Of a DNA stretch of 64,000 nucleotides, positions 48,509 through 59,258 are shown piece after piece (position 1 is the stretch's first letter; each line of letters begins with the position of its first letter). The notes beneath the pieces were generated by a model. The model worked only from the letters and a program-made list of their open reading frames with translations, did not search any database and was not told where the DNA came from. Source of the stretch: Plasmodium coatneyi (lineage: Eukaryota; Apicomplexa; Aconoidasida; Haemosporida; Plasmodiidae); assembly GCF_001680005.1 (NCBI RefSeq), contig NC_033569.1:868001-932000 (forward strand), read 5' to 3'. A program made the translations under genes and the position numbers.

Positions 48509-50047
48509 AACAACAACACACACATTGTGTGTGTGGAATGTAACACAACATGCACATCACATTGTGGAACACACATATCTGTGTGTGGAATGTAACGTCT
48601 ACCATTGAATGTAATGTTCCCTTCCCCTTCGTTAATTATAATGATGTACACTTTTTTGAAGTGCACATTACCACAGAAAATATGCTATATACACAGTGTC
48701 TGCAAGAATAAAAATCATGGAAGAAAGAAGGGAAGTATGAGTTACTATAGCATATGGTACCCTTCCTTCAGCAAATATACAGGGACTTGCAAGTGTTTAG
48801 GTGAATTATCTGCGATCAAAGTATGCAATATTAACAAGAGCATTACAAAATTCTAAAGTAACAAGGAAAAAGAATTGAAAAAAAAAATTGAATTGTAAAG
48901 GAATGAAGCAAACAGGAAAAAGACTAAGAAATATTTTCGAAGAAGGTAATAAAACTCCGCGTAATTAGGCCGGGCGTAATTTGTACATTAGCTATTTTTG
49001 AATAGCAAAATTTTTTTTTTTTTTTTTCAATCTTGTTTTTTTTGGTTCATTGAATTCCTAATTTTTTTCTTTCCGCACCATCAATATTTCATTGATAGTT
49101 TTTTCTTTTTTTTCAATCTTGTTTTTTTGTGCGTTTAATTTTAATTTTTTTTTTTTTCGTAAATACTAGCGGTGTAAATTTGCTTCGCGCTCGCTTGCCG
49201 GTCCACGTTTCATTTCATTCGCCCAGCAAGGACGGCAAAAACGGAAATATTTTTTCCACTCTTCTGCTTCGCGGTTATTAATTTACCATTTCCATTTTAC
49301 AGTTTTCATTTTAAACTGTGTTCACATTTTTTACAGTTTCCATTTTAACTGTGTTCACATTTTTTACAGTTTTCATTTTAACTGTGTTCACATTTTTACA
49401 CAGTTTTCATTTTAACAGTGTTAACATATTAACTGTGTTCACACATTTTACACAGTTTTCATTTTTAACTGTGTTCATATTTTTTACAGTTTTCGTTTTA
49501 ACTGTATCCACATTTTACACAGTTCACGTTTTATAGTTTTCATTTTAAGTGTGTTCATTTTAACTGTGTTCACATTTTTACACAGTTTTCATTTTAACGG
49601 TGTTAACATATTAACTGTGTTCACACATTTTACACAGTTTTCATTTTTAACTGTGTTCATATTTTACACAGTTTTCATTTTAACTGTGTTCGTCATTTAT
49701 ACAGTTTTCATTACAACTGTGTTCACATTTTACACAGTTTTCATTTTAACTGTGTTCGTCATTTATACAGTTTTCATTACAACTGTGTTCATTTTAACTG
49801 TGTTCACATTTTATACAGTTTTCGCCCTCCTTTTTTTTTCTTTTTTGCGTTGTGTTTAGAATATTTTGCACTATGCAACTTATTCACCCATACAAATGAG
49901 AAGGAAAAAGAAAAAAAAAATTTAAGTGAAAAAAGAGCTGTAAGGGAAAAAGGTCACTTCTGTTCCTTGAACACTGTATGAATTTATGTGGATATTTATT
50001 GTTCCTTCCGTGGGGAGAGGGAAAGAAGGACACATTTCCATTTAATG
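48509..50047. other. Intergenic DNA between convergent KIR-C and KIR-D
   Basis: AT-rich; a CpG-rich patch at 49165-49220 (GCTTCGCGCTCGCTTGCCGG) precedes the TTAACTGTG array (49310-49830). At 49950-50010 the KIR-D 3' motif (GAACACTGTATGAATTTATG) is present. No gene recognised. Confidence 0.5.
49310..49830. repeat. Tandem array with built-in inverted repeats
   Basis: About 15 units of roughly 33 bases combining CATTTTAACTGTGTTCACAT and TTTTACACAGTTTT. Each complete unit contains AACTGTG and CACAGTT, complementary seven-base arms separated by about 11 bases. Open frames across it are repeat artefacts. Confidence 0.88.
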
Positions 50048-52890
50048 TTACATACTATGATAATGAATATTCTTCCTTTGCCTTGGTTGCTGCCTTCTAT
50101 TAGTATTTGCTGCTTCTCTTCCTGTGTGTTGTCTATCATATACAGTAGAATTTTCCATAGAACCCTCTATAGAATCAAACGCTGATTCTACTGTTGAGCC
50201 CACTGTCGAAATATCTGTAGAAAAAGTTTCTGCGAGTCTATCAAGATCGCGTTGGGCGAATCTTTTTTTCCTATTCCCTCCAAAGAAAGTGTTTCTTATC
50301 CAGGGGGGTAGAATATTATTCTAAGAGAAGGGATACGGAAAGGGAATGAAAGAGTGTTAAGGGTGGTAGATAGAACGGTTGTTAGGTTATTAGGTTGGTA
50401 GGTGGGTTGTTAGGGGTGGAAGCTTGTTAGGTGGTATCTGGGTCGAAGGAAGGGGTTTATGGAAGGAAGGAAGTGGTCTAAGGAGGAGGAAGGAAGGGTC
50501 TAAGGAGGATGAAGAAAGGAGTTTTAAGGATGGAAGGAAGAAAGGGTCTAAGGAGGGTCTATGGAAGGAAGGAAATGAAGGGTCTAAGGAGGAAGGAAGG
50601 AAAGGAAGTGGTCTAAGGAGGAAGAAAAGGAAGGTCTAAGGAGGAAGGAAGGAGGGTGTTAGGAGGGGGGGAAGTGTGTAGTTCATGTGTATAATAGAGC
50701 TCATTCCATATATATATGTGTTCTTTAAGGAGGAAAAAGAAAGGGGTATATATTTAATAGAATGCCATTATTATTATATACTTTTAAGCGTACCATAGTG
50801 GTAATTATACCTTATATAAAAAGAAAGCAGTTACTGGTAGTGCTCCTATTCCTAGGATGGAAGAGATGGCGGCGACTGCCGTGCTTATTCCTTCCGAACA
50901 TGATAATTTTGCTGACTCCCCACTGCAGTATGGCCTATATTTACCTTCAAATCCATCACAATGCGAACCAGGATTACTATCTTTGCATTCCTTTTGCACT
51001 GAATCATAAGTTTGGAAAATGTCATCCATATATTTTTCAAAATTTTTACAAGGAGTACGATAAGTCTGTAATCTTTCTTTCAGTACTTCGTAGTCTTGAG
51101 AGTGATCATACAATTTTTTCATTTTTTCAAACTGATCTTTGGTGATATTACTATAAATAAGTTTGCACTGACTTGTACCTTTTTGCTGCGGTAATTTTCC
51201 GTAAATTTTGTCCATAACTTCATGGAATTCAGTAGCTTCTTTTAATTTCTTCCCTACTTTGTCCCCCAGCCAATAATAGAAATAATCACAACGTTGCTCA
51301 TAGTATGAGCTCTGTGGGGGCATTATTTCTTTCATATAATACCACACACTTGCAATGTCACCTGCGCACTCATGGACCTGCGTATATTTTTGTACTTCAT
51401 TCTCCAGGTTACTTATTACTGCAGGAACAGTTTCATGCTTAACGTATATCAATGCATTAATGTCGAACTCACTGTACATCTCTTTTGAAGGTAAAGCACT
51501 CAAATATGGGTCCCCTTTCTATAAAAATGTAATTCAGTGGAATATATACATATATTCCCATACAATTCCAAGATTTTTAAATTTACTATTGTACACATTA
51601 GATATTACATGAACACAATATATATACATACATGTACATATACATATATATAGATATATATACATATGTATGTACATGTTCACTCTAAAAATATAAAGGA
51701 GGATTAAAATCTATTATTGTTGTTGCTGTAGTGACCTGGGTAAGGGCAGGAGAAGCACGACTGCGAGCATCCTGCTGGTGGTGACTTCCTGCACTGTCCT
51801 GTCTTGGTGCTTTAGTTCCAGCCTTCTTCTTAGCAGCAGCAACATCTGCTAAATGTTGTGCTGTATATTTCAATTCTAACGTAACGTTCCTATGAACTTT
51901 AACATTCTGTCCAGTTATTTGTTCTAAGTCAGAACTTAATGTCAGTGGGTTCTTATTACCCTTCGTTTCATATTTATTTTTGAATTCCCTACAATATGCA
52001 TCCGATTTGTTCTGACAATCATCGGTTACCGCTTTAAATGCTTTCTCAGCTTCATCTAAATGCTTATAATACCCTTCATCACAGGAGTCCTCATAACTTT
52101 TCAGCTTCGTCTTTATACCGTCGTAGTCAAAGGTGAAGTCGAAAACAAGTTTTCTGTAGTCCAAAATTGTCTTCGTAATGTTCTTAGTGTCTTTGTATAA
52201 AAGTGTACAATTCTCCTTAACAGGGAATTCCAGAAGTGTTCTATATATACATTCCATGGCACTTAAGAATGAACTACCATTTGTATCCTCTACTTTAGTC
52301 CATACTAAGTCCCCTAACCAATAATAGAAAAGATGACAAAGTTCCTTATTCAATAATCTGTTAGAATCGTCGACTTCGTCCCCATATTCCTGCTCCCCAT
52401 TTGCATCCTCCTTCTTTGAAGATACAAAACATAGACCCTTCGCAATTTTTTCAGCTTCGTTTTTAATTTCATCGCATGAACTCAACCTCCCCTGTACTTC
52501 ATCTCTTTTGCTATCATAATTGCAGAGTGTGACCTGTCCCCCGATCCTCTTATAGAAACGTGTTTTCGAATCCAACTGGTCTAAATTTTGATACTGCAAA
52601 TGTGATTGACATGAATTTACATATGTTCTCCTTTGTGTATTTTTTATTTTTACTTTTACTTTTGATACGCTATGCGTAAAGTATTATTCGTGCACATATA
52701 TTCATGTATGTACACTATTCGAATAATGGAGTAACCGTCAACACTGACACCGGATTTGACATGTTTCCTTGCGCTCCTGTACGTGTGTGTGCTCTTTCCT
52801 ACATATATAATGTCAATTTATATGTTATAGAATGTTCATAGAATTAGAAAAAAGAGAAAGTATGCATACCCTTGGCTGTTCTATCATCAT
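50048..52890 (-). CDS. kir: KIR-D, two-domain KIR variant protein, 4 exons
   Basis: Minus-strand model: 52890-52870 (candidate micro-exon MMIEQPR, donor GTATGC; medium certainty), 52593-51736, 51518-50811, 50320-50048; all phase 0, 619 residues. The first domain has CHLFYYWLGDLVWTK and ends in a Lys/Ala-rich spacer and PALTQ. The second starts LSALPSKEMYSEFD and has CDYFYYWLGDKVGKK, then a TM (SSILGIGALPVTAFFLYK). The tail exon reads NNILPPWIRNTFFGGNRKKR, then a Ser/Thr-rich middle, ending RKNIHYHSM. Plan and tail match KIR-C (RKNIAYHRM) better than KIR-A, -B or -E. Exon 1 could be elsewhere, since KIR first exons are only a few codons long. Confidence 0.9.
50350..50690. repeat. Minisatellite in KIR-D last intron
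   Basis: GGAAGGAAGGGTCTAAGGAG and related purine-rich units between the tail exon and the TM exon. Confidence 0.8.
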
Positions 52891-53754
52891 TAGAACATAG
52901 AACAAAATTTTCTCCTATTCCATGCTTATTTCTTATTGTTCAAATGCTAACATGCACACACACACATATATGTATTGAAATTAGCATATGTATATATAAT
53001 TAAGGCATAAAAATGTAGGAACAAGTAGAGTAAGGAAGTAAGATAAAAAAGGGGAAAACAAATATTTTCTGCGTACCTCCCCTATACATTTATTATATAA
53101 TTGTACCCTGTACTTGATTAATCAAAACCTTATATTAATATTTATCTTACTCCCCTATTATACACATCGAAGAACGCAAACTTCCTTCCTTTGGGGCAAT
53201 ATTTCTTCCGATATATTGTTAATTTATGTTACTTCCCACTTTCTTAAGGGTTTATTAAAAATTTTTAGTGCAAATAAAGTTCCTATACACGCGATACACT
53301 CCTCCCTTCCCCCCCTTTCCCCTCTATTATGGATTAGTAGAGGCAATTCTTTTTTTTTTTCCCATCCTTCCATACAACTCCTTCCTTCCTTTTTCTTTAT
53401 GTGATACAAGTATATTACAAGTAGCCCATACGAACTGTATATTATGATACAGAAGTTACCGGAGTTCCCTTTTCCTAATTTCACATTGTATATTTCACAC
53501 CTTTATGCTCATCGTTCCTTCATTTTGCTTTTTTTTTGATAATTACATTATAAATAGGTTACACATGAGGCAAAGATGTGCACAATATATTACCTAATCT
53601 TCAACCGTTTCTTCTTTCTTAATGCATATTATATTTTACACAAAAATGTGCCCTTCCTTTATATGTTTCCCGATGCATACCATTACGATGGTATAAGAAG
53701 TTCAGTACGTATTGCAGGGGTTAAGCAAATTCAAGAAATTGAAAAGAGTTCTAT
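52891..53754. other. AT-rich intergenic DNA upstream of KIR-D
   Basis: No coding region is supported. AT-rich with pyrimidine-rich patches near 53300-53400. It passes into array 4. Confidence 0.45.
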
Positions 53755-54570
53755 GGGTTTAGGGCTTTAGGGTTCAAGGATTTAGGGTTTACGGTTTATG
53801 GTTTATGGGTCCCGGTTCACGGTTTATGCTTTAGGGTTTAGGGCTTATTGTTCAGGTTTCAGGTTTTACTGTTTAGGCCTTAGGGATTACCATTTAGGGT
53901 TTTGTTTTCATGGCTTGTGGTTTAAGGTTTAGGTTTCAAGCTCTATGTTTCAGGATTTAGGCTTTGCTATTTAGGGTTTAGAGTATAGGTCTTCGGAATT
54001 TTATGTTTGTGGATTTAGTTTGTTGGGCTTAAGGTTCTAGGGTTCAGAGTTTAGGGATTAGGATTTAGGGTTTAGAGTTCAGGATTTACGGTGCAGCGTT
54101 TAGAATTAACTGATCAGGGTTCCAGCTTTACGGTTCAGCGTTTACGATTATGTTTTTAGGGTTTAGGGCTTAGGTTTTAGGTTTTAGGGCTTAGGTTTTA
54201 GGTTTTAGGGCTTATGTTTTAGGTTTCAGGGTTTAGGGTTTATACTTTAGGGTTCGGTGTTAATACTTTAGGTTAAGGGTTTAGGTTTAAGTTTTTGTGT
54301 TTAGTATTCAGGGTTCATGGTTCAGGGTTTTGGGTTTAGGGTTCACGATTTAGGCTTATGTTTCAATTTTTTGGGCTTAGGTTTTAGAGTTTAGGGTTCA
54401 GGATTGAGGGTTCAGGGTTTAAGTTCAGGGTTTAGGGTTTAGGTTTTAAGGTTTGGGGGTCAAGGTTTAGGGTTCAAGTTTCGGGGTTTAGGATTCAGGT
54501 TTTAGGATTGAGGGTTGAGGGTTTATACTTTAAGGTTCGGTGTTAGAGTATAAGTTTTAGGGTTAAGGTT
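53755..54570 (+). repeat. Internal telomere-like heptamer array 4, G-strand only
   Basis: Degenerate GGGTTTA/GGGTTCA/GGCTTAG heptamers in one orientation only. Unlike arrays 1 to 3 there is no C-strand half, no SICAvar upstream block and no SICAvar 5' exon after it. Confidence 0.92.
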
Positions 54571-54574
54571 TTAG

Positions 54575-54800
54575 GATGTAGGGATGACAATGTGGCCTAG
54601 TATTTTGTTGGTTAGTGGTGTAGGGACAACAATGTGGCTTAGTGTTTAATTGTTTTAGGGTGTAAGAAGAACAAATGTGGTCTGTTATTTAGACATTTTA
54701 GGGTGTACGGGGAAGCATGTGGCCTAATGTCCCGTTGATTAGGGAGGATTATGAATCTTAAAGTGTGTACACAAAAAAAAAGAATGGAAAAAGAACAAAA
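54575..54800 (+). pseudogene. Orphan SICAvar last-intron fragment
   Basis: Four units with GACAATGTGGCCTAGTATTT, TTTTAGGGTGTAAGAA and similar match the second repeat class in the last introns of SICAvar-3 (30950-31110) and SICAvar-4 (42160-42360), in the same orientation. They abut array 4 directly. No TM or tail exon follows before KIR-E, so only intron DNA of a lost SICAvar remains. Confidence 0.72.
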
Positions 54801-55166
54801 AAAAAAAAAAAAAAACAGAAAGAAAAGTGCTTACTCTTCTCAAAAATATATTTAAAGAAGAGAGAAAAAAATTACGAAGGTAATAACGCTGTAAGAAAAA
54901 AGTAAATGAACATTTTAGATGTTCAATAAAAAAGTTGCGAGCAAGTCACAATAAAGTGAAAAAAAAAATTCTGACTTTAATTACACATGAACATGGACAC
55001 TTCCATGCAATGCAGAGAAGAAAAAAAAAAGGTAAGAAAAAGAATTGGAAAATAATTAGAAAAGAAGGAAATGACATTTTGCTCCTTTCCATACACTGTA
55101 TGAATTATGCGCGGTCATTTATGTCCTTTTAAGGAAGTACATTCCCCTCCCTCCTTGGTGTTACGT
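54801..55166. other. AT-rich DNA 3' of KIR-E
   Basis: Homopolymer-rich DNA; at 55075-55130 the conserved KIR 3' motif (CACTGTATGAATTATGCGC, TCATTTATGTCC) is present. No gene seen. Confidence 0.5.
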
Positions 55167-56633
55167 TTACATGTTTTGATAACCTACCATCCCGCGACCC
55201 CGTGTATTATTTGTTGTTCTAGCCGATGTTCCTCCTCCTCTGGTATACGGTGTAGTGTACGCAGCAGAGCGTACAATAGTGGAATTATCCGTGGTATATT
55301 CTATTAAATTGTCCTCGGTGGAAGCATCAAAGTGATGTCCAGTTAATCTTCCCTTTCTGCTCCTTCCTCCAGAATGATTACCGAACCAGGAAGACCATGG
55401 TTTATACTGAAGGAAAGGAAGGTTTATAAAGAAAGGGTTTAAAAAGGTTTAGGGGATTAAAAGGAAGAAGGGTGTTAGATTTCGCATTTAGGGGTGTTAG
55501 GGGGTAAGGGAAGAGGGTGAAGGAATAATTAATTAGAAGGCGTGAGGGAAAGAGAAGGAAGGAATGGATCAAGGGATGGGGGAAGGAAAAGGGGGTTAAA
55601 AGAGGATAGGGTTAGAAGGAAAGAAGTTAGAAAGAGGGGGCTAGAAAGAGGGGGTTAGAAAGAGGGGTTTAGAAGGAGGGGATTAGAAGGAGGGGATTAG
55701 AAGGTGGGGGTCGGAAGGAAGGGAAGGAGGATCTAAGGAGGAGGAAGGAAAGGAGGGTCTAAGGAAGGAAGGTGGTTTAAGGAGGAGGAAGGATTAATTA
55801 CTATTATTTGTATTTGTAATTGTACTTACTTTAAATAGAATGAAAAGAACTGCTGGTAATTCTAGTAAGGCTAAGGTACCGAATGCAGAAGAAAGAGAAG
55901 AAGCTTTATTTGCTTTATTTAATGCATCGTCTAATTGGGATTGTGTGGATTGTTTTTCTGCTTCTGCCTCCTGCTGTGTTGGTAGTGATTCTAATTCACA
56001 TTTTTTTGTACAGTAAAAGTTTAACGCTTCCGCTATACGACAATGTACCTTATACTTGTCTTTGAAATCTTTACAATACGAATCAGGAGTATTGCTACCT
56101 TCCTCTGGGCAATCTGCGTTTACAGCCTCACATGCTGTAATAACTTTCTTACGGTATTCCAACCAGTCTTTTTCACAATTCAGCTCACCATCTTTTAAAT
56201 TATTTTCTACGGTTTTATAATCAAAGTAGTGGTTGAATATTGTTCTCCTATTACTGAATTTGCTGACACTAATGCTTTCGCAAGGAATATTACATCCGTG
56301 GTCCTTCTCATACGCACCATTTATTGTTGTACAAAGTAAATATATTTGGTTGGGGAATTGGACATGCTGTTCTACAGTCGTAGATAGTATATCCCCTAAC
56401 CAGTAATATAAGAAAGTACAGGGTACACTCTTGAGCGCACCCTTATTTCCTCGGTGCATTGGGGACACATAGCATACCGCTCCTGGGATTTTATCAATAT
56501 GATCCCCTGTTCCCGCATTTTGGCTCACAATGATCTTTATACTATTCGCGATTGGATCATCGCAGCTTCCTGAAGCATTTTTGAATTTCTTATAGAACAC
56601 AGTTTCCGAGGGTAATTTCTCTGTATACAGTTT
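55167..56633 (-). CDS. kir: KIR-E, single-domain KIR variant protein
   Basis: Minus-strand model: 56633-55830 and 55406-55167, plus an unplaced first exon. The ectodomain exon starts KLYTEKLPSETVFYKKFKNA, has regularly spaced Cys and CTFLYYWLGDIL, and ends in a TM (SSAFGTLALLELPAVLFILFK). The tail exon is YKPWSSWFGNHSGGSRKGR, a Ser/Thr-rich middle, then RGMVGYQNM. Both exons are phase 0, together 347 residues. KIR first exons are 3 to 11 codons long; here ATGAGC with donor GTATAG (56756-56751) is one weak candidate, ATGAGG with GTACAC another. The tail is closest to the relic at 11204-11548. This is the last variant-antigen gene before the conserved core. Confidence 0.9.
55420..55790. repeat. 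Minisatellite in KIR-E last intron
   Basis: GGGGATTAGAAGGAGG, GGGTTAGAAAGAGG and GGAAGGAAAGGAGG units between the tail and TM exons. Confidence 0.78.
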
Positions 56634-57382
56634 CTATAGATATAGGTAGCAAGGGAAGTGGAATATATATATATATATGAATGTGTACCCTCATGTATTC
56701 TTTATTTACTATTTTTAATACATCACATGTATATATGAAAAATACTATACGCTCATTATGTGGTCTAGAGAAGGGTTTAAGGAAGGAGGAGGTGAAACAA
56801 ATGGATGGGGGGTGGTAGAATGGAAGTGTTTCAAGGGTGGAAGGAAGGTTGTTAGGGTTAGGGTTTTTGGGATGTTGGGTTAGGGGTGGCACAATGAAGG
56901 GTTAAGGGTGTGTGGAAGGAAGGTTGTTATGGGTGATCAAATGAAGATTGTTAGGGGTGGAAGGAAGGAGGGTCTAACGAGGAAGGAAAGGGGCCTAAGA
57001 AGGGAAGCAGGTCGAAGGAAAAAAGCAGGTCTGAGGCGGAAGAAAGGTAGGTCTTATGAAGGAAGTGTTTAAGGAGAAGGAAGGGAAGCAAGTCTAAGGA
57101 GGGAAGGAAAGGAGAGTCTAAGGAAGGAAAAACAAAAAAAAAGAAAGGAAGAAAAAAGAAATAAGGAATAAGATAGAATAAAGAATAAAGAATGAGCAAT
57201 AAGGTAGAATAAGGAATAAAAAGAATAAAAGGAATAAAGAAGAAAGAATAAGGAATGAGGAAAAAGAAAGAATAATGAATAAGACATAAGGAAAGAAAGA
57301 ATGAAAGAAAAGGAAGAAATAGAAGAAAGAAAAGAAAAGAAAGGAAGAAATAGAAGAAAGAAAAGAAAGGAAAAAAAAAGGG

Positions 57383-57413
<31 letters not shown>

Positions 57414-57470
57414 AAAAAAAAAAGGACAAAAAAAAAAAAGAAAAAAAAAAATTCCCATCTTCATGAAGAC
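56634..57470. repeat. Minisatellite and polypurine DNA at the accessory/core border
   Basis: 56760-57120 has GGAAGGTTGTTAGGGTTAGG and GGTCTAAGGAAGGGAAGG-type units, followed to about 57450 by AAGAATAAGGAATAAG and poly-A. It contains the likely KIR-E first exon and promoter. Long minus-strand open frames are low-complexity artefacts. Confidence 0.65.
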
Positions 57471-58209
57471 TGTCACGTGGCTGTCTTTCACTATTTATTT
57501 TTATTCCACTCCATTTTAAGTTCGTCAAAAGGTGTAATTGCGAAGGTACGCATCGCCCCGTCGGGCGAAAAACGGCGTGATCAGCATGCATTGAAAATGG
57601 TTATCGGTTAAAGGGGCCAAGGGATGAATGTGGCCACATGTGTGCTCACCTGGATGTTCGTATGCACGAGCGAAAGGCATGGACCCATGTACGTACATGC
57701 ACATGTTCCCACGTATAGACGCGTCGACAAGCATTCCTCCCCTCTTTCTTTAAACGCATCCACCTGCGCAGTAAAATAAAAGCAAGGAACCACGAATTCC
57801 CCGACTGCAACCGCTTCAAGTAATTTTTTTTTTTTTTTTTCATCACACGTGTGAAATTATTTTTATCATATTGTTGAATAGCATTTAATACACTCTGGAA
57901 TTTTTTTTTTCTTCTTTTTAAAAAAACCATCCGAATTTTTTTCTTTTGCTTATAAAAACAAAGGGTTCATTCCTAAAATTACAACAACAAAAAAAAACTT
58001 TTTACGAAATCGCTGTGTTAAATGCAGCCAGAGATACGTCTTCCGTCGTCCTGACATTTATGCGCGCTGTGTTCTTACCGCAAAGGTGAAGTTCCCGCAA
58101 CGAAACTACCGACTGAACGAAAAGCCACAACGTAGGGAATCGTCCTATCGTGCCTTCTGACTCCTCCTACTAGCATCCTTCCCACCGCCGACATCGCGGA
58201 ATACAGAAA
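57471..58209. other. Start of conserved core, no recognised gene
   Basis: From about 57470 GC content rises and variant-gene repeats stop. No open frame has family features. Runs such as CATGTACGTACATGCACATG and poly-T (57820-57840) are typical intergenic sequence. The end probably holds the 5' UTR of the small ORF at 58210. Confidence 0.45.
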
Positions 58210-58326
58210 ATGGCACACTCGGCCAAGGACAAGAACATCCGTCTCGAGAGACACAGCGCGGGAAAGACCCAGGCGTACGGAGACCACAGTGTGCGTGCTG
58301 GGACTGGGAAATTCAACTGGGGTTAA
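58210..58326 (+). CDS. Small ORF with YG...GTGKFNWG motif (Stf2/SERBP1-like)
   Basis: A 38-codon ORF begins in a good context (CAGAAAATGG) and is GC-rich like coding DNA. It starts MAHSAKDKNIRLERHSAGK and ends YGDHSVRAGTGKFNWG. The end resembles the C-terminal motif of the hyaluronan/mRNA-binding (HABP4/SERBP1) and yeast Stf2-type proteins, where an RHSG or SHTG-like element precedes GSGKGNWG or GAGKGNWG. That suggests a tiny ribosome- or RNA-associated protein, but the rest of the family domain is absent. It has no visible introns and lies alone on the + strand, with all other core genes on the minus strand. It is shorter than usual gene-calling limits. Confidence 0.6.
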   Translation: MAHSAKDKNIRLERHSAGKTQAYGDHSVRAGTGKFNWG

Positions 58327-59258
58327 CTAATGAGCGTATACTTATGTGAGTGTACCCAGCAGGAAGGGTACTATAGACGTCGCACCGTTCTTGCGCGTTC
58401 ATTCACGTTTTTTTATTTTTCTTCTTTTCCCCCAACACACGTATGACCCTTACGAGTAGGCAACACAACGACGGACTTGACCCTGAGCGAGAGCAAACCT
58501 ACGGATAAAAACGACCCCATGTATGATAGCGAAATTGAGAAAGTCACCAAGGAAGGGAAAAAATAAAGCAACGAAGCAAGCCTCCCTGGACGGGCAAGTT
58601 TTCCCATATGTTATCCCTATGCGAGGTCCCTTTTGCGTACACCACGTATGTACATGTGTGTACATGTACACATGTGCGTATATAACTGTATGTACAAGCG
58701 CACACAATTTTTTAATATTTATTCATTTTTTTTTTCCCTGAATGATTCATGTGCATGATCTGCACAAGTTAGTAAAAAGGAGTAGAGTGGTCTCTCACTC
58801 CGGTCGCACACGTATGCGGCGCAGCCCTATCGCAAAAAAAAAAAAAAAAAAAAAAAAACATTGCTTACGTATTACAAGAACAATTTTCCGTCTGAGTGAT
58901 AACCTAAACTGCAACCTGATACCATCATTTTTTTTCCGTATCCACCTTCCGCGCTAATTTTATTAAGATGGGGAAAAACCCCCACGTGTCCACGGAATGG
59001 ATCACAGGAGATATACAGAACAAGTCACACCTTGTGGAGGGGGGTCATGGATGAAAAAATAGCCATCAGAGAAGTGGCCTGCGCGAGGGTATGTCCAAAA
59101 AAGTATGAACAGTTAATAAAAAAAAAAAAAAAAAAAAAAATCTTTGGCTGATAAATGGAGCGCAACTGAGATGGGATATATATGCCCCCTTCTTATTTCT
59201 CGATAAAACTCAAATGGCTGCACACAGGCTGACCCACCCCCAGCGGTGTGAAAACAAA
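58327..59258. other. Intergenic core DNA
   Basis: No gene recognised. Contains poly-A (58836-58858, 59119-59140) and several TATATG/GTACATG runs. The 58930-59100 stretch is relatively GC-rich (CCCCCACGTGTCCACGG) and could hold an untranslated exon or RNA, but no known RNA box pattern is clear. Confidence 0.4.

Noticed and set aside
49310..49860. Regularly spaced direct repeats, considered as a CRISPR-like array
   Set aside because: Units are contiguous and degenerate with no unique spacers, and this is a eukaryotic genome; it is a minisatellite.
57565..57595. GC hairpin (CGCCC, loop, GGGCG) followed by A residues
   Set aside because: Looks like a bacterial terminator but such signals have no known role here, and it is a single short stem with no nearby gene end.
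57646..57930. 94-codon minus-strand ORF, Lys-rich
   Set aside because: Its middle is a translated poly-T tract and there is no recognisable domain; kept as intergenic.
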